From contig NZ_BAYA01000017.1 of the NCBI RefSeq assembly GCF_000685015.1, forward strand, positions 1 through 64,000: DNA of 64,000 bases, in the 5' to 3' direction. Source of the stretch: Paraburkholderia bannensis NBRC 103871. GTDB lineage: Bacteria; Pseudomonadota; Gammaproteobacteria; Burkholderiales; Burkholderiaceae. Of this stretch, positions 1 through 8,429 are shown piece after piece. Position numbers and translations under genes: made by a program. Below the pieces are notes generated by a model. That model ran no database searches. It was given only the letters and a program-made list of their open reading frames with translations, and had not been told where the DNA came from. Every line of letters starts with the position of its first letter. Within the stretch, counting starts at the first letter, position 1.

Positions 1-2
1 GA

Positions 3-63
3 GTGCCGCCCCGCACAGGGGCAACGCTAATAGACCGACACGAAAACAAGGAAATGCCAACCA
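3..63 (+). repeat. End copy of a dispersed inverted-repeat element
   Basis: These 61 bases match 9035-9095 with a single mismatch and match the reverse complement of 8544-8604 with two. All copies run from a GTGCCGCC start through GCTAATAGACCG to GGAAATGCCAACCA. The window starts here, so the rest of this copy lies outside. It has the same orientation as the right arm of the 8544-9095 element. The strongly A/C-rich stretch that follows (58-110) also follows the other two ends when they are read outward. Confidence 0.9.
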
Positions 64-111
64 CGCCAATAAACCCAAACCAAAACCCAAACCAAACAAT
101 AAGGAACCCAA

Positions 112-498
112 ATGAAATCAAAAAACCCAATGAAAGCGAGCCTGCAAGAATACATAGAAGCATTCAACGCAGGCGACGCACAGCGCGTCATATCGCTATT
201 TTCACCCGAAGCCACAATAGAAGACCCAGTAGGCACCCCAATCAAGCGCGGCAGCGAAGAAATAGCAGCCTTCTACGGCCACGCCACGACCTTAGGCGCA
301 CGCCTCGAACTAATAGCGCCGCCCCGCGGCTCCCACTCCAACGCAGCGACAATCACCTTCAAGGTTCACGTACAAGGCCCAACGGGCCCGGCCCACATTG
401 ACGTAACAGACGTCATGGAATTCAACCCAGAAGGCAAGATCACGAGCATGCGAGCCTACTGGGGCGAGGACGACTACCACACCACGAGCGCAGCATGA
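112..498 (+). CDS. SnoaL/ketosteroid-isomerase-like protein (NTF2 fold)
   Basis: A 128-residue protein, the usual size of the NTF2-like ketosteroid isomerase family. Residues of the first helix (LQEYIEAFNAGD), the strand following SLFSPEATIEDPVG, and the late DVMEFNPEGKI strand fit this fold. Family members isomerise or hydrate small cyclic ketones, or act only as binding proteins, so the substrate is unknown. The start at 112 has an AAGGA ribosome site; ATG at 130 is an alternative. Its stop overlaps the start of the next gene by 4 bases (ATGA), so it is translated with the ene-reductase and probably works on the same enone-type compound. Codon use is odd: five of nine isoleucines are ATA, and CTA and TTA occur, unlike most of the window. 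Confidence 0.8.
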   Translation: MKSKNPMKASLQEYIEAFNAGDAQRVISLFSPEATIEDPVGTPIKRGSEEIAAFYGHATTLGARLELIAPPRGSHSNAATITFKVHVQGPTGPAHIDVTDVMEFNPEGKITSMRAYWGEDDYHTTSAA

Positions 499-1757
499 CT
501 CAAAAGAGTGGGCGAACGCCCCCAAATTCGATAGAAAAGGCGTACAGCCCACTCACCCTAGGCCCGATAACGCTGCGCAACCGCTTCATAAAATCGGCGA
601 CAAACGAGGGCATGACGCCCAAAGGCATCCCCTCACAGGCCTTGCTGAACCTGCACGAATCAATCGCAGCCGGCGGCGCAGCACTCACAACCGTCGCCTA
701 CTGCGCAGTGAGCCCCGACGCCCGCACCTTCCCCGACCAGGCGCAACTCGACGGCACCACACTGGCGCCATTGCGAGCGCTAACCGACGCCGTCCATCGC
801 CACAACGCCGCGGCCAGCGCGCAAATCACCCACGGCGGCTGCTTCACCTTCCTGCCAGAGCTATCGACAAAGCGCCCGCTAAGCGCATCCGGAGGCCTGA
901 ACAAAGTCGGCCTGATGAGCGGCCGCTTCTTCAAACAGGCGATGACCGAGCGCGACATGGACGCCTGCGCCACGCAATTCGCGCAAGCCGCCCGCCGCGC
1001 CCGCGAAGCTGGATTCGATGCCGTCGAAATCCACATGGGCCACGGCTACCTGCTGAGCCAGTTTCTCTCGCCGCTCTACAACCATCGCGACGACGCCTAC
1101 GGCGGCACCGCCGCACAGCGCGCGCTATTTCCCTTGCGCGTCTTGCGCCGGGTGCTCGACGCGGTGGGCCGCGACTGCGCCGTGCTCTGCAAAATCGGCG
1201 TAACCGAAGGGGTAAAAGGCGGCAACAACGCCGAAGACGCCGCCGAAATCGCCCAGGTGCTGGAAGCCGAAGGCGCGCACATGCTCGTGCTGAGCGGCGG
1301 GATGAACGTGGAATCCGTCTGGCAGCTTTTCGGCAGTCCGTTGCCGAATGAGGCGCGCGCGAACGTATCGAACCCCATCGTGCGTCTGGCGATGCACCTG
1401 CAAAAACTCACAGAGCCGCGTTTCGACGGCTTTCGCGAGATGTATTTCCTCGACCATTCCCGCAAGGTGCGTGAAGCCGTGACGTTGCCGCTGGCATACC
1501 TGGGCGGCGTGCGTTCTGCAGCGAATGTTGCGCAGGCAATGGAGGAGGGCTTCGACGCAGTGGCCATGGCGCGTGCGCTGCTCTACGAGCCGGATTTCGT
1601 CGAACGGATGAGACGCGAGGCAGACGCAAAATCGGGCTGCACGTCGTGCAACCGTTGCGTCGTCAGCATGTACACGCCAGGCGGTACGGCCTGCCTGCTG
1701 CAAGGCGAAAACGCCCCCGCGCCCAATCGCGTTGCGGCAAACATCAGCACGACCTGA
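495..1757 (+). CDS. Old yellow enzyme family NADH:flavin oxidoreductase
   Basis: A 420-residue FMN-dependent ene-reductase of the OYE family, expected to reduce C=C bonds of enones or act as a dienoyl reductase. It is a single TIM barrel: the N-terminal TLRNRFIKSATNEG strand, the THGGC loop, and HMGHGYLLSQFLSPLYN, the FMN/substrate region typical of the 2,4-dienoyl-CoA reductase-like branch. It lacks the C-terminal FAD/NADPH domain of full 2,4-dienoyl-CoA reductases, but keeps a cysteine cluster at residues 382, 385, 388 and 400 (CTSCNRC then C), where those enzymes hold an iron-sulfur cluster. It overlaps the SnoaL-like gene by 4 bases and abuts the TetR gene directly. The first 100 bases still carry ATA codons (SIE, PIT, FIK); later parts do not. 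Confidence 0.88.
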   Translation: MTQKSGRTPPNSIEKAYSPLTLGPITLRNRFIKSATNEGMTPKGIPSQALLNLHESIAAGGAALTTVAYCAVSPDARTFPDQAQLDGTTLAPLRALTDAVHRHNAAASAQITHGGCFTFLPELSTKRPLSASGGLNKVGLMSGRFFKQAMTERDMDACATQFAQAARRAREAGFDAVEIHMGHGYLLSQFLSPLYNHRDDAYGGTAAQRALFPLRVLRRVLDAVGRDCAVLCKIGVTEGVKGGNNAEDAAEIAQVLEAEGAHMLVLSGGMNVESVWQLFGSPLPNEARANVSNPIVRLAMHLQKLTEPRFDGFREMYFLDHSRKVREAVTLPLAYLGGVRSAANVAQAMEEGFDAVAMARALLYEPDFVERMRREADAKSGCTSCNRCVVSMYTPGGTACLLQGENAPAPNRVAANISTT

Positions 1758-2450
1758 ATGGCAAAGCGCACCAGGGAAGCCGCGCTCGAAACCCGCAACA
1801 GTCTGCTCGACAGTGCGGAAATGCTGTTCGCGCGGCACGGTGTTTCGCACACCACGCTTGCCGATATCGCCGAAGCAGCGGGCCTCACGCGCGGCGCGAT
1901 CTACGGTCACTTCCGCAACAAGGCCGATCTGCTGGAAGCGCTGCTGGAGCGGACGCGTTTGCCGCTAGAGGAACTGATCGGCGCTTTCATCGATCCGCAC
2001 GCGCCGGATCCGCTGGCCGCGATGCAACGCGCGATTCTCGTCTGCCTGCACGACGCGCAATGCGATGCGCGGCGGCGGCGTGTCTTCGAGATTGTGTTCA
2101 ACCGCTGCGAACTCGTCGACGAGATGGCGAGCGTGGCGGGGCGCATGCGCGAGTACGCGCGCGAGGGCGTTGCGAACCTGGAGCGCGGCCTCACGAACGC
2201 GAAGCGCCGCCAACAGGTGCCGCCGACGCTCGATGTGCGTCTCGCCGCCGCGCTGCTGCATGCGCAGATTACCGGGCTGATACGCGACAGTTTTCTGGTG
2301 CCGCAAGGTCTGGATTTCGTGCGCGATGGCGAGCGCATGGTCGCGGCAATGTTCGAGCTTTTACACCATGCGCCAACGTTGCACGGCGCGGCGGCGGACG
2401 CCGTCGTGAGCGATCCCTGGCGCTCGACTTCGCGAATGATCGTGAGTTGA
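1758..2450 (+). CDS. TetR/AcrR family transcriptional regulator
   Basis: A 230-residue repressor with an N-terminal TetR helix-turn-helix at about residues 10-60 (RNSLLDSAEMLFARHGV, then TTLADIAEAAGLTRGAIYGHF). The N-terminus closely follows the AcrR/TtgR/BpeR group that controls RND pumps. The ATG begins at the base after the stop of the ene-reductase, so the three genes form an operon and this may be its autoregulator. It is also convergent with the RND pump operon that ends 92 bases away, so regulation of that pump is a second possibility. Ligand unknown. Confidence 0.88.
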   Translation: MAKRTREAALETRNSLLDSAEMLFARHGVSHTTLADIAEAAGLTRGAIYGHFRNKADLLEALLERTRLPLEELIGAFIDPHAPDPLAAMQRAILVCLHDAQCDARRRRVFEIVFNRCELVDEMASVAGRMREYAREGVANLERGLTNAKRRQQVPPTLDVRLAAALLHAQITGLIRDSFLVPQGLDFVRDGERMVAAMFELLHHAPTLHGAAADAVVSDPWRSTSRMIVS

Positions 2451-2542
2451 ATGCGTTCGGGCATCGCTGCGGGCGCCTTGGGGTTTCATGCCGGTTCGAC
2501 ATGAGCAAATCCAGTCGATTAGCGGAGAAACCCCACGCTAGT

Positions 2543-4069
2543 TCATCGAGTCGTACCGGCGCCAGCATCGCCATCCCAGCCGCCGCCCAGCGCCTTGTTC
2601 AACGCGATGTAATCGGTCGTCACGCTCACGCGGCTCTGGATCAGCGTGTCCTGCGCCGAGTAGAGCGAACGGTCGGCGGTCAGCACCTCAAGAAAGCCCG
2701 TCGATCCTGATTCGTAGCGCGCATGCGCGAGCTTCGCGGCTTCGCCATAGGCGTCGGCGGATTGCTGAAGGCTTTGCGTGCGCTCGGTTTCGCGTGCGAG
2801 CGAGACGCTGGCGTTCTCGACATCGGTGAGCGCCGTGAGCACCGCCGAACGATACGCGATCAGGTACTGCTCGCGCTGCGCATCGGCGATATCGACGGCG
2901 GCCTTCAGGCGGCCCGCATCGAACAGCGGAATCGTCACCGAAGGCCCAATCGACCAGCCGATCGACGAATGCCGCGCAAGGTCGCCGAACTGCGTGCCCG
3001 ACGTGCTCAGCGATCCCGTCAGTGTCACGCGCGGGTAACGCGCGGCCTCGGCCTGGCCGACGCGCGCCGTGTACTGCGCGTAGCGGCGTTCGGCGGCGCG
3101 CACGTCGGGGCGCGCGAGCAGCGTGTCGGCGGGCACGCCGCGCGCCACCGGCAGCACGGGTGCGGGCACCGGCAGCGGCGCTTCCATGCGCTCGACCAGC
3201 GCGTCGGGCGTGCGGCCCGTGAGCACGGCAAGGCTGTACACGGTCTGCGCATAGCTCGCTTCGAGCGCGGGGATCGTGGCGAGCGTCGATTGCGCCTCGC
3301 CCGCGGCATTCGCCGCATCGAGGCCCGAAGTCGCGCCCGCCGTGTAGCGCACGCGGGTGAGACGCGCGGTTTCCTGTTGCGAGGTCGCCGTTGCGCGTGC
3401 CAGCGCGAGGCGCGCCTGATAGCCGCGCGCCTGCACATAGCGCGTGGTCACGTCGCCGATCAGCGTGAGCAGCGCCGTGCGGCGATCCCATTGCGCGGCG
3501 TCGTAGCTGTCGCGTGCGGCCTCCAGCGCGCGGCGGTTCGCGCCGAAGATATCGATTTCCCAACTGGCGTCGAAGCCTGCCTGGAACAGGTTGGTCGGGC
3601 CGCTGCCGCCGAGCGTGCTTGCCGTCGAGGACGTCGTGCTGCCCGTCGTGCTGCCCGTCGTCACGGCGCTCGAACCCTGGCCGGAGCGCGTGAAGCCGCC
3701 CGTCGCATTGAGCGACGGATAGAGCGCGCCGCCCGCCTGGCGCAGCACGGCGCGCGCTTCGCGCACGCGGGAGGTGGCCGTCGCCACGTCGAGGTTGCCC
3801 GCCACGGCTTCGTTCACGAGTGCGTCGAGCAGTGGATCGTTCAGGCGCGCCCACCATTGCTGGAGATCGGTGCTGCCATCGGCGAGCGTCGGCTGAGTCG
3901 ACGCAGACACAGGCGGCGCCGTGCGCCATTGCGCTGGCGCGTCTGCCTGCGGCGCGCGGTAGTCGGGGCCGACTGCGCAGCCCGCGAGCAGCGTCGCCGT
4001 GCCCAACCAGCCAGCGAGCGCGAACGTGGCGCGCGGCCGGTTCAGGATGAGGCGTTGAAATGCGTTCAT
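2543..4069 (-). CDS. RND efflux outer-membrane channel lipoprotein (OprM/AdeC-like)
   Basis: A 508-residue outer-membrane factor of the NodT/OprM family, the trimeric exit duct of a tripartite drug pump. The start at 4069 was chosen because it overlaps the stop of the pump gene by 4 bases and gives a lipoprotein signal peptide ending in the lipobox LLAGC at about residues 28-32. The conserved AVGPDYRAP follows the lipidated cysteine. Two TolC-type repeats follow, with WWARLNDPLLDALVNEA in the first and the VTIPLFDAGRLKAAVDIADAQ region in the second. It is the last gene of the pump operon. Confidence 0.92.
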   Translation of the reverse strand: MNAFQRLILNRPRATFALAGWLGTATLLAGCAVGPDYRAPQADAPAQWRTAPPVSASTQPTLADGSTDLQQWWARLNDPLLDALVNEAVAGNLDVATATSRVREARAVLRQAGGALYPSLNATGGFTRSGQGSSAVTTGSTTGSTTSSTASTLGGSGPTNLFQAGFDASWEIDIFGANRRALEAARDSYDAAQWDRRTALLTLIGDVTTRYVQARGYQARLALARATATSQQETARLTRVRYTAGATSGLDAANAAGEAQSTLATIPALEASYAQTVYSLAVLTGRTPDALVERMEAPLPVPAPVLPVARGVPADTLLARPDVRAAERRYAQYTARVGQAEAARYPRVTLTGSLSTSGTQFGDLARHSSIGWSIGPSVTIPLFDAGRLKAAVDIADAQREQYLIAYRSAVLTALTDVENASVSLARETERTQSLQQSADAYGEAAKLAHARYESGSTGFLEVLTADRSLYSAQDTLIQSRVSVTTDYIALNKALGGGWDGDAGAGTTR

Positions 4070-7000
4070 GTGCGCTTGCCCTTGAAAGCCATGCGAACCG
4101 CTACGTACAGCAGCGGCGCGAAGAAAATACCCAGCACGGTGGCCGCGAGCATGCCGCCCATCACGCCGATGCCGATGGCGTTCTGTGCGCCCGAGCCCGC
4201 GCCCGTGGCGACAGCCAGCGGCGCGACGCCGAGGATGAAGGCGAACGACGTCATCAGGATCGGCCGCAGGCGCTGACGCGCGGCGTCGAGCGTGGCTTCG
4301 ACGAGGCTCGCACCGTGCGCTTCGCGTTCCAGCGCGAATTCGACGATCAGGATGGCGTTCTTGGCCGCAAGCCCGATGGTCGTGAGCAGGCCCACCTTGA
4401 AATAGACGTCGTTGGTCTGGCCGCACAGCATCGCGGCCAGCAGCGCGCCCGCCATGCCCACCGGCACAGTGAGCATCACCGCGAACGGGATCGACCAGCT
4501 CTCGTAGAGCGCTGCGAGGCACAGGAACACCACCAGCACGGAAATCGCGTAGAGCGCGGCGGCCTGGTCGCCCGCCAGGCGCTCCTCGTACGACAGGCCC
4601 GTCCATTCGTGGCGATAGCCCGGCGGCAGCGTCGCGACCAGTTTGTCGATCTCGCGCATGGCGGTGCCCGAACTCACGCCCGGCGCGGCTTCGCCCTGGA
4701 TCTCCAGCGCCGAATTGCCGTTGTAGCGCTCCAGCCGCGTCGGGCCGAAAGTCCAGTTGCCGTGAGCGAATGCGGCGAACGGCACCATCTCGTTACTCGC
4801 ATTGCGCACGTGCCAGTTGTCGAGGTCGCGCGGCTGCATGCGGAAGTCCGCATCGGACTGCACATAGACGCGTTTCACGCGGCCCCGGTCGATGAAGTCG
4901 TTCACGTAGTCGCTGCCCCAGGCGACCGAGAGCGTCTGGTTGATATCGGCGAGACTCAGGCCGAGCGCGCTGGCCTTGGCCTGGTCGATCGCCACGGCGA
5001 ACTGCGGCGTCGGCTCCTGGCCCGTCGGGCGCGTATTGGCCAGCGCGGGGTTGCGGCCCGCGGCGGCCAGCAGCTTGTCGCGCATCTGGAGGAGTTTTTC
5101 GCGTCCCGCGCCATTGGTGTCCTGCAAATAGAAGTCGAAGCCGTTGGAAGTGCCCATGCCGTCGATGGCGGGCGGCAGCAGCGCGTAGACCTGGGCGTCG
5201 CCGATGGCGGCAAAGGCCGCGCTCGCGCGCTGCGCCACTTCCTGCGCGGAGAGAGTCGCCGACTTGCGCTTCTCGAAGTCCTTCAGGCGCACGAACACCA
5301 TGCCCGCGTTCTGCCCCGAGCCGCCGAAGCCGTAGCCTTCGATCGCCATGACGCCTTCGACCGCATCTTTTTCGTCGTGCAGGTAATAGTCCGTCACGCG
5401 CTTGAGCACGTCCTGGGTGCGCGCGTTCATCGCGCCGGGTGGCAACTGCACGGCGGTCAGCAGGATGCCCTGATCCTCGACCGGCAAAAAGGAGCTGGGC
5501 AGGCGCATGAACATCCAGCCCATCGCCACGACCAGCGCGACGAAGATCGCCAGAAAGCGCTTGCCGCGCCCGAGCATGCCGGCGACGCCGCTGCGATAGG
5601 CGTTCGAGCCACGCTCGAAATGGCGGTTGAACCAGCCCGCGAAGCCATGCTGCGCGCCGTGAGTTGGCGAGCGGCGCAGGATCGTCGCGCACAGCGCGGG
5701 CGTGAGAATCAGCGCGACGGCGACCGACAGCAGCATCGCCGTGACGATGGTGACCGAGAACTGTCGATAGATCGTGCCCGTCGACCCGGACGAGAACGCC
5801 ATCGGCACGAACACGGCGGACAGCACGGTGGCAATGCCGATCAGCGCGCCGGTGATCTCGCGCATCGACTTGAGCGTGGCCTCGCGCGGGTCGAGGTTTT
5901 CCTCGGTCATTACGCGCTCGACGTTCTCCACCACGACGATCGCATCGTCCACCAGCAGGCCGATGGCGAGCACCATCGCGAACATGGTCAGCGTGTTGAT
6001 CGAATAGCCGAACACGGCGAGCACGCCAAAGGTGCCGAGCAGCACGACCGGAATCGCCAGGGTCGGAATCAGCGTCGCGCGCACGTTCTGCAGGAACACC
6101 AGCATGACGATGAAGACGAGCACGATGGCTTCAAACAGCGTCTTCACGACCTCGTGAATCGACAGCGAAACGAACGGCGTGGTGTCGTACGGATAGACCA
6201 CCTCGACGCCTGCGGGCAGGGTGTTCTTGAGCGAGGCGACCAGCGTCTTGATGCCACTGGCCGTGTCGATGGCGTTCGCGCCCGTGGCGAGCATCACGCC
6301 CAGCGACGACGCGGGCTGGCCGTTATAGGTCGAGGCGTAGGTGTAGTTTTCCGCACCCAGCTCCACGCGCGCGACGTCCTTGAGGCGCACCACGGCGCCA
6401 TCGGTGGCGCTCTTGATGATGACGTCCTCGAACTGCGCGACGGTTTGCAGGCGGCTTTGTGCGGTGACCGTGGCGTTGAGCTGCTGGCCGGGCCGTGCGG
6501 GCTGCGCGCCGAGCTGGCCTGCCGCGACCTGGGCGTTCTGAGCGCGCAGCGCGGTTTCCACGTCGCCGGGCATCAGCGCGTATTGCTGCAGGCGCGCCGG
6601 GTCGAGCCAGATCCGCATGGCGTAGCTCGAACCGAACAACTGCGTGTTGCCCACGCCAGGCACGCGGCGAATCTGGTCTTGAAGCGTGCTGCCCACATAG
6701 TCGTCGAGATCGATCGAGCGCAGCTTGCCATCGGTCGAAACGAAGCCGACGACCATCAGGAAGCTCGCCGACGATTTCGTCACCGTGAGGCCGGTGCTCT
6801 GCACGACCGAAGGCAGTTGCGCGGTGACGAGTTGCAGCTTGTTCTGCACCTGCATCTGCGCGACATCGGCGTTGGCCTTGTTGCTGAAGGTGAGGCGGAT
6901 CTCGACTTCGCCCGACGCGTCCGAACTCGCGGACATGTAGAGCAGATTGTCGAGGCCGGTGAGGCCCTGTTCGATCACGCGGGTGACCGAGTTCTCGATG

Positions 7001-7167
7001 GTCTGGGCATCGGCGCCTGCGTAGGTCGCGGAAATCGAAATGGTGGTGGGCGCGATCTCGGGATACTGCGCGACGGGCAGGCGCTTGAGCGCGAGCAGGC
7101 CGGCCAGCATCACGACGATGGCGAGCACCCACGCGAACACGGGGCGCTTGATGAAAAATGCCGACAT
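4066..7167 (-). CDS. RND inner-membrane drug/proton antiporter (HAE1 family)
   Basis: A 1033-residue pump of the AcrB/MexB/AdeB type, full family length, with the usual 12 transmembrane helices and two large periplasmic loops. It starts MSAFFIKRPVFAWVLAIVVM and contains the TM4 proton relay GLLVDDAIVVVENVERV (paired aspartates near residue 406) and the TM10 lysine in GLAAKNAILIVEFA. It drives proton-coupled export of hydrophobic drugs and other compounds. It lies 8 bases after the fusion-protein gene and overlaps the channel gene by 4, so all three are co-transcribed. Homology to AdeB is plausible from context, but the HAE1 family is too similar internally to assign substrates from sequence alone. 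Confidence 0.95.
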   Translation of the reverse strand: MSAFFIKRPVFAWVLAIVVMLAGLLALKRLPVAQYPEIAPTTISISATYAGADAQTIENSVTRVIEQGLTGLDNLLYMSASSDASGEVEIRLTFSNKANADVAQMQVQNKLQLVTAQLPSVVQSTGLTVTKSSASFLMVVGFVSTDGKLRSIDLDDYVGSTLQDQIRRVPGVGNTQLFGSSYAMRIWLDPARLQQYALMPGDVETALRAQNAQVAAGQLGAQPARPGQQLNATVTAQSRLQTVAQFEDVIIKSATDGAVVRLKDVARVELGAENYTYASTYNGQPASSLGVMLATGANAIDTASGIKTLVASLKNTLPAGVEVVYPYDTTPFVSLSIHEVVKTLFEAIVLVFIVMLVFLQNVRATLIPTLAIPVVLLGTFGVLAVFGYSINTLTMFAMVLAIGLLVDDAIVVVENVERVMTEENLDPREATLKSMREITGALIGIATVLSAVFVPMAFSSGSTGTIYRQFSVTIVTAMLLSVAVALILTPALCATILRRSPTHGAQHGFAGWFNRHFERGSNAYRSGVAGMLGRGKRFLAIFVALVVAMGWMFMRLPSSFLPVEDQGILLTAVQLPPGAMNARTQDVLKRVTDYYLHDEKDAVEGVMAIEGYGFGGSGQNAGMVFVRLKDFEKRKSATLSAQEVAQRASAAFAAIGDAQVYALLPPAIDGMGTSNGFDFYLQDTNGAGREKLLQMRDKLLAAAGRNPALANTRPTGQEPTPQFAVAIDQAKASALGLSLADINQTLSVAWGSDYVNDFIDRGRVKRVYVQSDADFRMQPRDLDNWHVRNASNEMVPFAAFAHGNWTFGPTRLERYNGNSALEIQGEAAPGVSSGTAMREIDKLVATLPPGYRHEWTGLSYEERLAGDQAAALYAISVLVVFLCLAALYESWSIPFAVMLTVPVGMAGALLAAMLCGQTNDVYFKVGLLTTIGLAAKNAILIVEFALEREAHGASLVEATLDAARQRLRPILMTSFAFILGVAPLAVATGAGSGAQNAIGIGVMGGMLAATVLGIFFAPLLYVAVRMAFKGKRT

Positions 7168-7175
7168 GATGGCGT

Positions 7176-8429
7176 TTAGCTCCCTGTTGTTTCCGTTGTT
7201 GCCGTTTTCTTCGCTGAGGTCTGGGCGTCGGTTTGCGCGCTATCGCTGGCGGTGGCGGACAGTGCGCGCACCTTGCCGGTCGCGGTATCGATGGCGACTT
7301 CAGTGGCGGCCACTGCGTCGCCCGAGCGCACCTGCTGGCTGCCTTCGACGATCAGCGCATCGCCTTCGTGCAGGCCTTGCGTGACGAGCCAGTCGTTACC
7401 GTGCTCGCGCGCGCCCGCGAGTTCGACTTCCTCGACCTTGCCGCTGCGCACGAGCAAAGCGGTGGCCTCGCCGCGCGTGTTGCGGCTCACGGCGCGCTGC
7501 GGTAGCAGGTAGGCCTGCGGCACGGTGCCTTCTTCGACGATCGCGCGCACGTACATGCCGGGCAGCAGCATGCGGCGAGGATTGGGGACGACGGCACGCA
7601 GCGTGTAGGTGCCAGTGCCGGTCGCGACGCTCGACTCGCCGAATTCGAGGCGGCCTTCTTGTGGATACGTGGCGCCGTTTTCGAGCTTCAGCTTTACTGG
7701 CACGCCGCCGTTTGCGCTGACTACGTGGCCTGCGTCGATGGCTTCGCGCAGGTTGAGCAGGTTCGCGCTCGATTGCGTGAGGTCGACGTTGACGCGGTCG
7801 ATCTGGTGGATCGTCGTGAGCGCCGTGCTCTGGCTCGCACTGACGAGCGCACCGGGCGTGAGCGTGGAGCGGTCGATGCGGCCCGAGATCGGCGCGCGGA
7901 TCGTCGTGCGGTCGAGATCGATACGGGCCGTTTCCAGCGTCGCCTTTGCGGCGGCGACGCCGGCGCGCGCCTGGGCGAGCGCGTCCATCGCTTCTTCGTA
8001 ATCCTGACGACTGATTGCGTTCTGTTTGATGAGCGCCTGGTTACGGTCGGCTTTGGCCTGCGCAGAAGGGATCGCGGCCTGGGCGCGCAGCAGCGCGGCT
8101 TCGGCGCTGTCGCGCGCGGCGCGGTAGCTGGCCGCGTCGATCTGGTAGAGCGGCTGGCCTGCTTTGACTTCGCCGCCTTCTATGAATAAGCGCTGCTGGA
8201 TGATGCCGCCGACTTGCGGGCGCACTTCGGCTTCAAGGAAGGCGACGATGCGGCCGGGTAGTTCTGCGGTGATGGGGACGGCTTGTGGGTGTAGTTTTAT
8301 GACGCTGACTTGCGGGGTGGGGGTGGGTTGGGAGGCGTCGGGGTGGTTGCGGTTGCAGGCCGTTAGCGTGGTGAGCGCTGCGAGCGCGAGCAGGGTCGCG
8401 GCTGCTTTTTTTGGATCGTGTGTGTGCAT
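7176..8429 (-). CDS. RND periplasmic adaptor (membrane fusion) lipoprotein
   Basis: A 417-residue HlyD/AcrA-type adaptor that links the inner-membrane pump to the outer-membrane channel. It has a lipoprotein signal with the lipobox LTAC at about residues 22-25. The barrel-sandwich/lipoyl half PQVGGIIQQRLFIEGGEVKAGQPLYQID, the coiled-coil hairpin (about 95-165) and the lipoyl return ARIDLDRTTIRAPISGRID are clear. First gene of the pump operon. The first 90 codons contain several rare codons (ATA, CTA, TTA), as in the other genes beside the inverted-repeat element. Its promoter should lie in 8430-9245. Confidence 0.93.
   Translation of the reverse strand: MHTHDPKKAAATLLALAALTTLTACNRNHPDASQPTPTPQVSVIKLHPQAVPITAELPGRIVAFLEAEVRPQVGGIIQQRLFIEGGEVKAGQPLYQIDAASYRAARDSAEAALLRAQAAIPSAQAKADRNQALIKQNAISRQDYEEAMDALAQARAGVAAAKATLETARIDLDRTTIRAPISGRIDRSTLTPGALVSASQSTALTTIHQIDRVNVDLTQSSANLLNLREAIDAGHVVSANGGVPVKLKLENGATYPQEGRLEFGESSVATGTGTYTLRAVVPNPRRMLLPGMYVRAIVEEGTVPQAYLLPQRAVSRNTRGEATALLVRSGKVEEVELAGAREHGNDWLVTQGLHEGDALIVEGSQQVRSGDAVAATEVAIDTATGKVRALSATASDSAQTDAQTSAKKTATTETTGS

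Noticed and set aside
4060..7179. A 1039-residue open frame opposite the RND pump gene
   Set aside because: It mirrors the codon structure of the pump gene in high-GC DNA and is Arg/His/Gly-rich without any fold. Similar antisense frames at 2723-4276, 21241-23289, 30536-32794 and 35036-37465 were rejected for the same reason.
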